Counted from the first letter of the stretch, positions 1 through 5,523 are shown. The stretch is DNA of 6,237 nt from a bacterium (GCA_027064665.1 JAMOPH010000388.1:1-6237); one strand, 5' to 3'. Program-made: numbers and translations. The notes: a model not told the origin generated them from the letters alone.

Positions 1-398
1 GCCACATCCCAGCCATCTCCCCATATGTTATCTATTTTAACTATCCTAAAGTTCCCTCCATCTCCGAGGTATATACGCCCATCAGTGTCAATGGTAATGC
101 CTATAATCAACAGAAACTCGCCGATTTCTGAACCAGAATCGCCGTAAGCTACTAACCCACTTCCGTCTATGTCGTCTACGCGTATTATCTTTGTGCGTGT
201 TGTAGAGTATATATGTCCTGAGGAATCTATAGCCAAATTAAGTAAAAATTCTTGATTATACGAGAACACCTGCCAATTATTGAAATCCCAATCAGTAAAA
301 CGAACTATTTTGCCATAAGTTGATACATATATATATGTCGTATCTTGAGAATATGCTGCCATAGTTCCAAAAATTGTTAAAAAAATCAGTTTTTTCAT
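1..398 (-). CDS. Secreted NHL/beta-propeller-like protein, partial (C-terminus beyond the window)
   Basis: Translating the minus strand from the ATG at 398-396 gives 132 open codons running off the left edge. The start is supported by a GGGAGAG ribosome site just upstream (about 402-408) and by a signal peptide: MKK, then a hydrophobic stretch, then 'AAYSQDT', cleaved near residue 18. The mature part shows three copies of a beta-propeller blade pattern about 41-46 residues apart: 'IYVSTYGKIVRFTDWD' (22-38), 'IYSTTRTKIIRVDDIDGSG' (63-81) and 'IYLGDGGNFRIVKIDNIWGD' (109-128). The last two are preceded by 'IDSSGH' and 'IDTDGR', the turn typical of NHL or SMP-30-like blades. Such proteins are usually extracellular or periplasmic binding scaffolds; no ligand or enzyme activity can be read. 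It lies 69 bases downstream of the beta-helix gene on the same strand and may share its transcript. A C-terminal T9SS domain is plausible but lies outside the window. Confidence 0.85.
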   Translation of the reverse strand, partial: MKKLIFLTIFGTMAAYSQDTTYIYVSTYGKIVRFTDWDFNNWQVFSYNQEFLLNLAIDSSGHIYSTTRTKIIRVDDIDGSGLVAYGDSGSEIGEFLLIIGITIDTDGRIYLGDGGNFRIVKIDNIWGDGWDV

Positions 399-428
399 AT
401 TTCTCTCCCGTTTTAGTCAAATTTTTGA

Positions 429-449
429 GGGCGCCCCGTACGGGCGCCC
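429..449 (-). other. GC-rich intergenic hairpin (possible terminator or repeat unit)
   Basis: The 69-base gap between the two leftmost minus-strand genes contains GGGCGCCC (429-436) and its inverted copy GGGCGCCC (442-449) around a 5-base loop, an 8-bp all-GC stem. A CCCGCGGG palindrome (447-454) overlaps its right edge, and a small TCAAA-TT-TTTGA inverted repeat (417-428) abuts its left edge. Reading with the genes, the stem is followed by TCAAAAAT and not a U-run, so it is not a standard intrinsic terminator. It could partly stop transcription, protect the upstream mRNA end, or be a dispersed palindromic repeat. Confidence 0.5.
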
Positions 450-467
450 GCGGGTGAATACCATAGG

Positions 468-1814
468 TTATTTGAGATAGATTACATTTTTTACGACAGT
501 ACCATAGGGACTTGATACCTTTACAAGGTATATACCTGCGGGAACTTCTGTGCTAGGATGCCATATTGCCGACTGAACATGTGTAAACGAAGCAATTTCT
601 TTGCCAGTAAGGTCAATTATGTTGATGTTAGATGGTCTATCGGTTTCTATTTTTATGGATGAGTTAAACGGATTTGGAGATACATCAAGGTGTATCTGAG
701 CAACACCTGAAGCAGAGTATTCATGGGATTCTCGGGCAACTCCTGGTTTTAACAGCTCGTCATATCCAACATGACCTCTTAAATAATGTATACCTCCTAT
801 ATTCTCGTAATAACACAACATATTAGGTACGGCATCATAGGTAATGTATGACCATTCTGCTGGATAGTAATGATCCTTAGTGACTATATCCGCTGAACTT
901 GTAATAAATTCAATCACTTCCCCTGTAGCAGGCAATACTATAGTACGAGGGTACCAATCATAGGAGCTTCTGTCTATTCCTGCACAACTCACGAAATCCA
1001 CACCTCTTGATTGGCAGTTGTCTCCCATAGCCACATTATCATTAAATTCTGGATATACATTGTCAAAAGTTACATTCTGGTAATAAGCAACGACAGAACT
1101 ACCAGACCCATCGTATACAAGGCATCGGGCGCAGTGAACAAGATCCGCGTCGCTTGATTCATTATATATTCCGTATTCCGAGAAATTATAAACCGTTGCT
1201 CTATCAATTGTACTTCTAAATGAAGCGTAGAAAAACATCCCTCTAACCACATTTCTCGCCATTACCTTATAAAACGACGCACTTTTACCTGGACCATGTC
1301 CAACAAAACCCCATATACAGTTTTCAGCAATACAGTTTATCACGGTAGCATCATAACCGTCGGTATGAATACCATAGTTGCCGTTCATAACGTATATATC
1401 TTCTATTGTATTATTACGCCCGAGATCAAAAATAGCTTCGTGGTAACCATCTGTTATGATATAAATAAACTTATCTGAATGAATATGAATGTCTCTTCCG
1501 TTCAGTTTTATCCCATTATTCAAAAACGGACTATTTTCTCCAATCATTTCAAGCCCATTTATATATGGACCTAATTCGAAGTAATCCCCCCTTGCTGAAA
1601 ATCTATGATCCATATCTCCACCGTAGAAGTATATCTTAGTTATGGGCGACGAAGTTGTTGCTCTACTATTTGCTTCGTCTATTGCATCTTGCAACGCATA
1701 CTCACCCATATAGTGGTGAGAAACTGTACTTCCCACATATGTGACCGCCCCTCCCCCTAACACGACACTTACGCTTACCCACAACATCACAAAAATTATA
1801 ATTCTCCTCATCAT
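468..1814 (-). CDS. Secreted right-handed beta-helix protein with T9SS type A sorting domain
   Basis: The 448-residue product starts with a signal peptide (about 1-23: MMRR, then a hydrophobic run to 'VLGGGA'). A motif 'YALQDAIDEANSRATTS' (39-55) is the usual entry to a parallel beta-helix. Helix rungs follow at about 85-255, with repeated V/I-x-N/D-x-x-I/V-x-x-N/G turns such as 'NTIEDIYVMNGNYGIHTDGY' and 'ATVINCIAENCIWGFVG'. A linker region of unknown fold covers about 285-370. The end (376-448) is a T9SS sorting domain: 'VSPNPFNSSIKIE', 'NIIDLTGKEIASF', 'VPAGIYLVKVSS' and a terminal Lys. Members of this fold bind or cleave polysaccharides or act as adhesins; I see no convincing catalytic signature. 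Seven cysteines, including 'HCARC' (227-231), suggest disulfides. Two ATGs are adjacent (1814 and 1811); the second sits 6 bases from the GGAGG core, the better spacing, so the true start may be Met2. Its leader contains an SD-sequestering repeat. The gene is AT-rich compared with the right half. Confidence 0.9.
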   Translation of the reverse strand: MMRRIIIFVMLWVSVSVVLGGGAVTYVGSTVSHHYMGEYALQDAIDEANSRATTSSPITKIYFYGGDMDHRFSARGDYFELGPYINGLEMIGENSPFLNNGIKLNGRDIHIHSDKFIYIITDGYHEAIFDLGRNNTIEDIYVMNGNYGIHTDGYDATVINCIAENCIWGFVGHGPGKSASFYKVMARNVVRGMFFYASFRSTIDRATVYNFSEYGIYNESSDADLVHCARCLVYDGSGSSVVAYYQNVTFDNVYPEFNDNVAMGDNCQSRGVDFVSCAGIDRSSYDWYPRTIVLPATGEVIEFITSSADIVTKDHYYPAEWSYITYDAVPNMLCYYENIGGIHYLRGHVGYDELLKPGVARESHEYSASGVAQIHLDVSPNPFNSSIKIETDRPSNINIIDLTGKEIASFTHVQSAIWHPSTEVPAGIYLVKVSSPYGTVVKNVIYLK

Positions 1815-1815
1815 T

Positions 1816-1892
1816 GACCTCCGGGTTTAAGGTTTTTGGAACAAAATAGCCACCTTAACCCACACTTCACATGCCCTTTGCCCCCGGAGGTC
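1816..1892 (-). promoter_or_regulatory. Shine-Dalgarno/anti-Shine-Dalgarno inverted repeat in the leader of the beta-helix gene
   Basis: In the minus-strand mRNA, GACCUCCGGG (1892-1883) is the exact complement of CCCGGAGGUC (1825-1816), the stretch that contains the ribosome site GGAGGU and ends just before the start AUG AUG. The perfect 10-bp, mostly GC stem with a 57-base loop would hide the ribosome site completely. No gene explains the upstream arm: the plus-strand GGAGGT at 1886-1891 is followed only by a very short open frame. The layout resembles translational switches (riboswitch expression platform, RNA thermometer or leader bound by a protein), but no known riboswitch class is recognised. 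Confidence 0.55.
1823..1861 (-). other. Nested hairpin abutting the ribosome site of the beta-helix gene
   Basis: Reading the mRNA from 1861 down, GGGUUAAGGU (1861-1852) pairs with ACCUUAAACCC (1833-1823) with one bulged base. Inside this, UUUUG (1846-1842) pairs with CAAAA (1838-1834) around a UUC loop, leaving a 5-base bulge GGCUA on the 5' side. The 3' arm ends exactly where the GGAGGU ribosome site begins and shares its CCC (1825-1823) with the longer anti-SD stem. The two structures therefore compete for those three bases. Confidence 0.5.
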
Positions 1893-1900
1893 CCCTCTTA

Positions 1901-1920
1901 TTGTTTGTTTGTTCGTTCGT
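1901..1920. repeat. Short tetranucleotide repeat (TTGT)3(TCGT)2
   Basis: The plus strand reads three TTGT units followed by two TCGT units. On the minus strand this is (ACGA)2(ACAA)3, placed in the gap upstream of the beta-helix gene and just before the anti-SD arm. It would be unstructured in the mRNA. Five units is short, so it may be chance or an old slippage product. Confidence 0.5.
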
Positions 1921-1974
1921 GGCTCATCCCAAATAGCAAATTACACACATTCCGGAAAAAGTCAAGGGGGAATT

Positions 1975-2430
1975 TCATCCTTCCTTTGTCTTCCAGTCGT
2001 AAGGTATATTGTTTTCGTATGGGTCTATGCGGTATTCGTCGGGTTTTTCGTAGTTATATGGCAGTGTGGGGATATTTACTATTATCGCTTCCTTGGTTCC
2101 TATACCTTTCCAGCCGTGATATATTCCCGGAGGGATGTGAATTAGCATAGGATTGTGCTCGCCTATATAGAATTCGTTTATCTCGCCGTAGGTGGGCGAG
2201 TCCTTGCGGGCATCAAACAGCGCCACGCGAATCATCCCGTGCACACACGCAAAGTTATCAGATTGTAACTTATGGTAATGCCACGCTTTCACTATCCCCG
2301 GGTATGTGGTGGTGATATATACCTGACCGAACTGCTCAAAAATCTCGTCGTCGTTGCGCAGGATCTCCATCAGGCGCCCGCGCTCATCGGGAATCACCCG
2401 CAGTTTTTTGACCTTCACCCCGTCAATCAT
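1975..2430 (-). CDS. dTDP-4-dehydrorhamnose 3,5-epimerase-like (RmlC-type cupin) protein
   Basis: The 151-residue product is a single cupin domain related to RmlC, the cytoplasmic enzyme that epimerises C3 and C5 of dTDP-4-keto-6-deoxyglucose in dTDP-rhamnose synthesis. Visible family landmarks are 'PDERGRLMEIL' (14-24), 'FGQVYITTTYPGIVKAWHYHK' split as strand plus active-site His51 (34-54), 'HGMIRVALFDARKDSPTYGE' (64-83), 'HIPPGIYHGW' (98-107), and a C-terminal 'YNYEKPDEYRIDPYENNIPYDW' region split at 125-135 and 136-146 with the candidate catalytic Tyr. At 151 residues it is shorter than typical RmlC (about 180), and it has 'KAWHYH' where canonical enzymes have 'RGLHYQ'. It therefore belongs to the short subgroup whose substrate is less certain. 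There is a strong GGAGGTG ribosome site (2442-2436) ahead of the ATG. No other rhamnose genes are in view, so it is an orphan here. The role could be surface-glycan sugar synthesis. Confidence 0.85.
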   Translation of the reverse strand: MIDGVKVKKLRVIPDERGRLMEILRNDDEIFEQFGQVYITTTYPGIVKAWHYHKLQSDNFACVHGMIRVALFDARKDSPTYGEINEFYIGEHNPMLIHIPPGIYHGWKGIGTKEAIIVNIPTLPYNYEKPDEYRIDPYENNIPYDWKTKEG

Positions 2431-2446
2431 CTGTGCACCTCCATCA

Positions 2447-2474
2447 TTGGCACGGTTTCTGCTCGTAATATAAT
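2447..2474 (+). promoter_or_regulatory. Strong sigma70-type promoter for the small membrane protein gene
   Basis: TTGGCA (2447-2452, one mismatch to TTGACA) and TATAAT (2469-2474, perfect consensus) are separated by 16 bases. Transcription would begin near 2481, about 50 bases before the ATG at 2530. The element sits in the divergent gap, overlapping the leader of the minus-strand epimerase gene, so the two directions could interfere. Confidence 0.6.
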
Positions 2475-2492
2475 GGGAGAACCCGGGAAATC

Positions 2493-2505
2493 CACATAAA
2501 ATGTG
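2493..2505. promoter_or_regulatory. Small palindrome CACAT-AAA-ATGTG, possible operator
   Basis: A perfect 5-bp inverted repeat with a 3-base spacer lies just downstream of the predicted start of transcription for 2530-2658 and upstream of the divergent epimerase gene. The position suits a regulator site affecting both genes, but the palindrome is short and could be chance. Confidence 0.25.
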
Positions 2506-2529
2506 CGGAAATGCCCAAGGAGGTGAACG

Positions 2530-2658
2530 ATGCGGACAAATTCGCCCAGAACAATCGGAGACCTGCTGTGTGATATCGTGGTAACTGTGGCGTGGTTAGG
2601 TGGGCTCGTTATCTGGGGCGCCACGATTATAGGGATAATCCGCGGACTGATAAAATAA
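2530..2658 (+). CDS. Small single-pass membrane protein (42 aa), hypothetical
   Basis: The frame encodes 42 residues: a polar N-terminus 'MRTNSPRTIGDLLCD' (1-15), a continuous hydrophobic segment at about 16-37 ('IVVTVAWLGGLVIWGATIIG' and the following residues), and a short basic tail 'RGLIK'. The helix contains small-residue spacing (GG, G, A, G) suited to packing against another helix. It has no cleavable signal site, so it probably stays in the inner membrane. The case for a real gene rests on all signals being present: a consensus promoter at 2447-2474, a near-perfect AAGGAGGTGA ribosome site (2517-2526) with 6 bases from the GGAGG core to the ATG, and tandem terminator hairpins within 76 bases of the stop. 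Its family is not recognised. Small proteins of this form include membrane-complex subunits, regulators and toxin peptides; nothing here chooses between them. The minus-strand frame over the same bases lacks a ribosome site. Confidence 0.65.
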   Translation: MRTNSPRTIGDLLCDIVVTVAWLGGLVIWGATIIGIIRGLIK

Positions 2659-2690
2659 TCGAATCATCACCTTATAGAAACTTTGGAACC

Positions 2691-2712
2691 GGGGGAAGTG
2701 CCCCTCATTTTT
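2691..2712 (+). terminator. Weak intrinsic terminator downstream of the small membrane protein gene
   Basis: GGGG (2691-2694) and CCCC (2701-2704) can form a 4-bp stem with a 6-base loop, followed by TCA and five T (2708-2712). The stem is short, so alone it would be weak, but it is the first of two in tandem. Confidence 0.4.
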
Positions 2713-2713
2713 G

Positions 2714-2734
2714 CCCGCATTCCGGCGGGTTTTT
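2714..2734 (+). terminator. Intrinsic terminator
   Basis: CCCGC (2714-2718) and GCGGG (2725-2729) form a 5-bp GC stem with a 6-base loop, followed directly by five T (2730-2734). It closes the small membrane protein transcript and insulates it from the fibre-like gene that starts at 2866. Confidence 0.65.
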
Positions 2735-2780
2735 GCCTTGCTCACCGCAACTGAAACGCCGGCAGAACTTTTCCCGAAAA

Positions 2781-2833
2781 TTTGTTGACTAAAAACAAAA
2801 TTGTTGCTTTTGTGAGGGAAAATCCTTTAAAAT
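2781..2833 (+). promoter_or_regulatory. Probable promoter region of the fibre-like gene (elements uncertain)
   Basis: This is an AT-rich stretch after the terminators with several possible readings. TTTG (2781-2784) with TGCTTTTG (2805-2812) resembles the Bacteroidetes pattern TTTG...TAnnTTTG with one mismatch and a 20-base spacer. TTGACT (2785-2790) is a good -35 box but has no good -10 at 16-18 bases. TAAAAT (2828-2833) is a good -10 box whose best -35 is poor. A promoter is expected here because of the upstream terminator, but I cannot fix which boxes are used. Confidence 0.35.
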
Positions 2834-2865
2834 TTTAATGGGCAAACTCAAAGTGGAGGGAAGTT

Positions 2866-5013
2866 ATGAAATTAAAAGGATTGGTGTTGCTGTGTTTTGT
2901 GGGCTTTGCGGCGGCTGATGTTCCCCACCTGATTTCCTATCAGGGGCGGCTGACAGATGCCTCGGGAAACCCGCTGACCGGAACCCACAACATAACTTTC
3001 CGGATATACGATGCCGCCTCGGGCGGGACGATGCTGTGGAGCGAGACCCACACGGTTGAACTCAATTCCGAGGGGCTTTATGATGTTATGCTGGGCAGTA
3101 TAAATCCGTTCCCGGCATCGGTGGATTTTTCCCAGCCTTATTGGCTTGCCATATCGGTTGACGGTGGCGCAGAACTCTGCCGATATCAGTTGGGTGCGGC
3201 GCCCTATGCCCTCAACATCGCCGACACTGTCTCGCAGGTGGGGGGGTATTTCTTCACCGATGGCACCCGCAAGGTTTTTATGACCCAGGGCGGACTCTCG
3301 CTGCCATCCGGCGAAACTTTTTCCACCACCCGTGATGCTGTCGCAGTTTACGGATACGGCAGCGATGATGTCGGCGTCTATGGTCGCTCCGACTATTGGG
3401 AGGGAATTGTTGGCTACAGCACTGCCGACGACGGAATTCAGGGAATTACCAGCAGTTCATCGTATGCGGGAGTTCACGCAATAAATTCCTCCGTCACATC
3501 CCCGGCGGAGGCATTTCTGGCGTACAATGGCTTTAGCGTATATGCCCCCGGGGACGCCTATGTGGGGAAAACGCTTCAGTTTGGCACACTTTCATCGGCG
3601 CCCTCTGTTGGTGAGGGCAAAGTTTATTACGACGCCACTGACCACACTCTCTACCTCTGGAACGGAGCCGAATGGAAGGACCTTGCTGCCTCAGGCGGCG
3701 GAGGAATAGGAGGTTCAGGGTCAACAAACTATATTCCCATCTGGACTTCCGATTCCACATTGGGGAATTCCATTATCCGCAAGGTGGGCAACAGCATCGC
3801 GGTGGGCTCGTATGACCCGGACTCTGCTCTTTTGGGAGTGAAATCCACGGATAATTTTTCTCACGCCATACAGGGATATATTTCCTCCACGCCGGACGGT
3901 TCCGAGTGGACAAATATATACACCGGAAGCGCAATTTTTGGGGATTGCTCCTCTGGCGGTAAATACAGTGCCGGCGTGCTTGGAACAGTTCATTATTACT
4001 CCAGCGCCGATTCAAACAATGCCGGTGTGGTCGGCGCTATCGGAGGGAAGGACATCTTTGGCGGACTTGCATATATGATTGACACCACAGAAATCTATGC
4101 CGGCTATTTTAGGGGTCAGGTGAAAGCAGAGGGGGAGGTGAACAATAACGCAACCCATCCAGAAAAGTCCGGGGTCGGGATATTCATAAATTCGGTGACA
4201 ACCGATGACGCCTTCGGAATTTACTCCGCCTGCAACAATACACCATTCTACGGCATAGGCGGACATTTTGAAGGAGGATACAAAGGAATCGAGGCAGAGG
4301 CTACCTTACCGGGAACTGGATCAAGAATCGGTGCTTATGGAGAGGCATCAGGGGGAACTTTATTCAACGCCGGTGTTTATGGCTATGCCAAAGGCGATAG
4401 CGGGGCGCTCTACGGCGTTTATGGAGAAGTTTGGGGAGGCGGTTCCGGCGTTAAGTATGCCATCTATGGCGATGCCAGTGGAACTTCTGGCGCTCTTGCG
4501 GGATATTTCAACGGCGATGTCAACATAACCGGCTCCCTTTCAAAAGGCTCCGGCTCCTTTTTGATTGACCATCCCGACGACCCGCTTCACAAGACCCTGC
4601 GCCACAATTTCGTGGAATCCCCGGAAAATCTCTGTCTCTATCGCGGCAAAGTTCATCTTGACGAAAACGGCACCGCCACAGTCAGAATGCCGGATTATTT
4701 CAAGTCTTTGACGAAAGAGGATGAGGCGTCAATAAATCTCACGCCCGTTGGGAAGCCGTTTTTGGTAGGCGCAGAATGGAACGAAGATTTCTCTGCCTTC
4801 ACAATCTACGGCGAGCCCAACCGCGATGTCTGGTGGACGGTGTATGCCGACCGCGATGACCCGGTTATCCATCAACTGGCGAAACCTGTGGTTCAGCATA
4901 AGGGCAAGGACATCTGGATTCCCGACGGAAAACTTCTGTATCCGCGCGCCTATGGTTTCCCCGATTCTATGGGGATGGATTATCATCCCGATGAAAAGAA
5001 AACGGAGGAATAG
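2866..5013 (+). CDS. Secreted fibre-like surface protein with YG-repeat region, no sorting domain
   Basis: The 715-residue product begins with a signal peptide (1-17, cleaved after 'GFAAA'). Residues 22-116 form a known surface-protein entry module: 'ISYQGRLTDASGNPLTGTHN', 'FRIYDAASGG', 'LWSE', 'PYWLAISVDG', 'YQLGAAPYALNIAD'. Next come YG/VG-rich stretches (159-194 and 388-548) with repeats such as 'GVYGYAKGDSGALYGVYGE' and 'YAIYGDASGTSGALAGYFNG'. They include a short 'GKVYYDATDHTLYLWNGAEW' domain (251-270) and a Gly/Ser linker (276-287). The C-terminal region (about 563-705) has the conserved pattern 'GSFLIDHPDDP', 'NFVESPENLCLYRGKVHLDENG', 'MPDYF', 'WWTVY', 'YPRAYGFPDSMGM', seen in many large bacterial fibre-like proteins. 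I infer a passive extracellular fibre or adhesin; no enzyme motif is visible. The start is fixed by GGAGGG (2855-2860), 5 bases upstream. The next gene starts 3 bases after the stop, so it is almost certainly cotranscribed. Confidence 0.88.
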   Translation: MKLKGLVLLCFVGFAAADVPHLISYQGRLTDASGNPLTGTHNITFRIYDAASGGTMLWSETHTVELNSEGLYDVMLGSINPFPASVDFSQPYWLAISVDGGAELCRYQLGAAPYALNIADTVSQVGGYFFTDGTRKVFMTQGGLSLPSGETFSTTRDAVAVYGYGSDDVGVYGRSDYWEGIVGYSTADDGIQGITSSSSYAGVHAINSSVTSPAEAFLAYNGFSVYAPGDAYVGKTLQFGTLSSAPSVGEGKVYYDATDHTLYLWNGAEWKDLAASGGGGIGGSGSTNYIPIWTSDSTLGNSIIRKVGNSIAVGSYDPDSALLGVKSTDNFSHAIQGYISSTPDGSEWTNIYTGSAIFGDCSSGGKYSAGVLGTVHYYSSADSNNAGVVGAIGGKDIFGGLAYMIDTTEIYAGYFRGQVKAEGEVNNNATHPEKSGVGIFINSVTTDDAFGIYSACNNTPFYGIGGHFEGGYKGIEAEATLPGTGSRIGAYGEASGGTLFNAGVYGYAKGDSGALYGVYGEVWGGGSGVKYAIYGDASGTSGALAGYFNGDVNITGSLSKGSGSFLIDHPDDPLHKTLRHNFVESPENLCLYRGKVHLDENGTATVRMPDYFKSLTKEDEASINLTPVGKPFLVGAEWNEDFSAFTIYGEPNRDVWWTVYADRDDPVIHQLAKPVVQHKGKDIWIPDGKLLYPRAYGFPDSMGMDYHPDEKKTEE

Positions 5014-5016
5014 GAT

Positions 5017-5523
5017 ATGAAAAAGGTTTTTATAACTGCACTTATTCTTGCATCGGTCATCTACGCCCAGACAGAATACCCTCATGTGCAGGACAACGGT
5101 GGAGGGTATCGGGAGGGCGCCGGATACCGAAGTTATGCCTCCATCGGGCAGGCGGTCGTTGGGCGCTGTTCCGATGGCTCTGTGGTCAATCAGGCGGGAT
5201 ATTTGACCGGACTTGAGGTATATCTTGCAATTCGTGAAATGCCTGAAGAAACTAAACTGCCCGAGCAGGCGGTCATCTCACCGGCGTATCCGAATCCGTT
5301 CAACTCAAAGTGCCAGATAGAGGTGGCGATGCCCCGAGCCGGCGCCATCTCCTTTTCGGTTTATGACCTCTTCGGCAGGAAAATCTACACCACCCACGAG
5401 GAAAAGCCAGCCGGAACATACACAATTGAGTTTGATCCCGGGAATCTCCCATCGGGAATTTATCTTTACAAAATCGCCGCCGGGAACACAACCGAAACCG
5501 GAAGATTGATTTTGGTCAAATAG
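5017..5523 (+). CDS. Small secreted protein with T9SS type A sorting domain
   Basis: The 168-residue product has a signal peptide (1-17, 'MKKVFITALILASVIYA', Gln18 next). A short N-terminal domain (about 22-65) carries the pattern 'NGGGYREGAGYRSYASIGQA' followed by 'VVGR...GYLTGLEVYL', the 'SIGQ.VVG...n...GfL' module often found ahead of sorting domains in FCB-group proteins. The sorting domain covers about 86-168: 'VISPAYPNPFNSKCQIEVAM', 'ISFSVYDLFGRKIY', 'AGTYTIEFD', 'LPSGIYLYKIAAG' and a terminal Lys. The protein is little more than a signal peptide, a small domain and a sorting tag. Its ribosome site GGAGGA (5004-5009) lies inside the end of the previous gene and the gap is 3 bases, so translation is probably coupled. 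The fibre-like neighbour lacks a sorting domain, so this protein may act as its surface partner; that is inference. Confidence 0.88.
   Translation: MKKVFITALILASVIYAQTEYPHVQDNGGGYREGAGYRSYASIGQAVVGRCSDGSVVNQAGYLTGLEVYLAIREMPEETKLPEQAVISPAYPNPFNSKCQIEVAMPRAGAISFSVYDLFGRKIYTTHEEKPAGTYTIEFDPGNLPSGIYLYKIAAGNTTETGRLILVK

Noticed and set aside
411..420. TTGACTAAAA on the minus strand, identical to 2785-2794 on the plus strand, with TTGACTAA again at 5616.
   Set aside because: At 411-420 it is only 12 bases from an ATG, so it cannot be a -35 box for that start; three AT-rich matches are too little to claim a shared motif.
1960..1965. TTGACT on the minus strand as a -35 box for the beta-helix gene.
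   Set aside because: No acceptable -10 box lies 16-18 bases downstream, so I do not call a promoter; the gene may be read from the epimerase transcript or from an unusual promoter.
1836..2150. Plus-strand frames of 78-104 codons across the epimerase region.
   Set aside because: They are antisense to a clear cupin enzyme, lack ribosome sites and have no domain-like sequence.
2436..2525. Inverted repeat CACCTCC (2436-2442) / GGAGGTG (2519-2525).
   Set aside because: Both arms are simply the ribosome sites of two divergent genes; the predicted plus transcript does not contain the first arm.
2427..2624. Minus-strand 65-codon frame overlapping the epimerase start by 4 bases (ATGA).
   Set aside because: It needs a GTG start, has no ribosome site, shows no protein-like pattern, and lies opposite the better supported 42-residue gene.
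2866..2895. Possible lipoprotein signal ('LVLLC' near residues 6-10 of the fibre-like protein).
   Set aside because: The residues before Cys do not fit a lipobox and a normal signal peptidase site follows at 'FAAA'.
3533..5491. Several 60-118 codon frames in other frames or on the opposite strand inside the two large plus-strand genes.
   Set aside because: They are shadows of the GC-richer coding sequences, without ribosome sites or recognisable domains.
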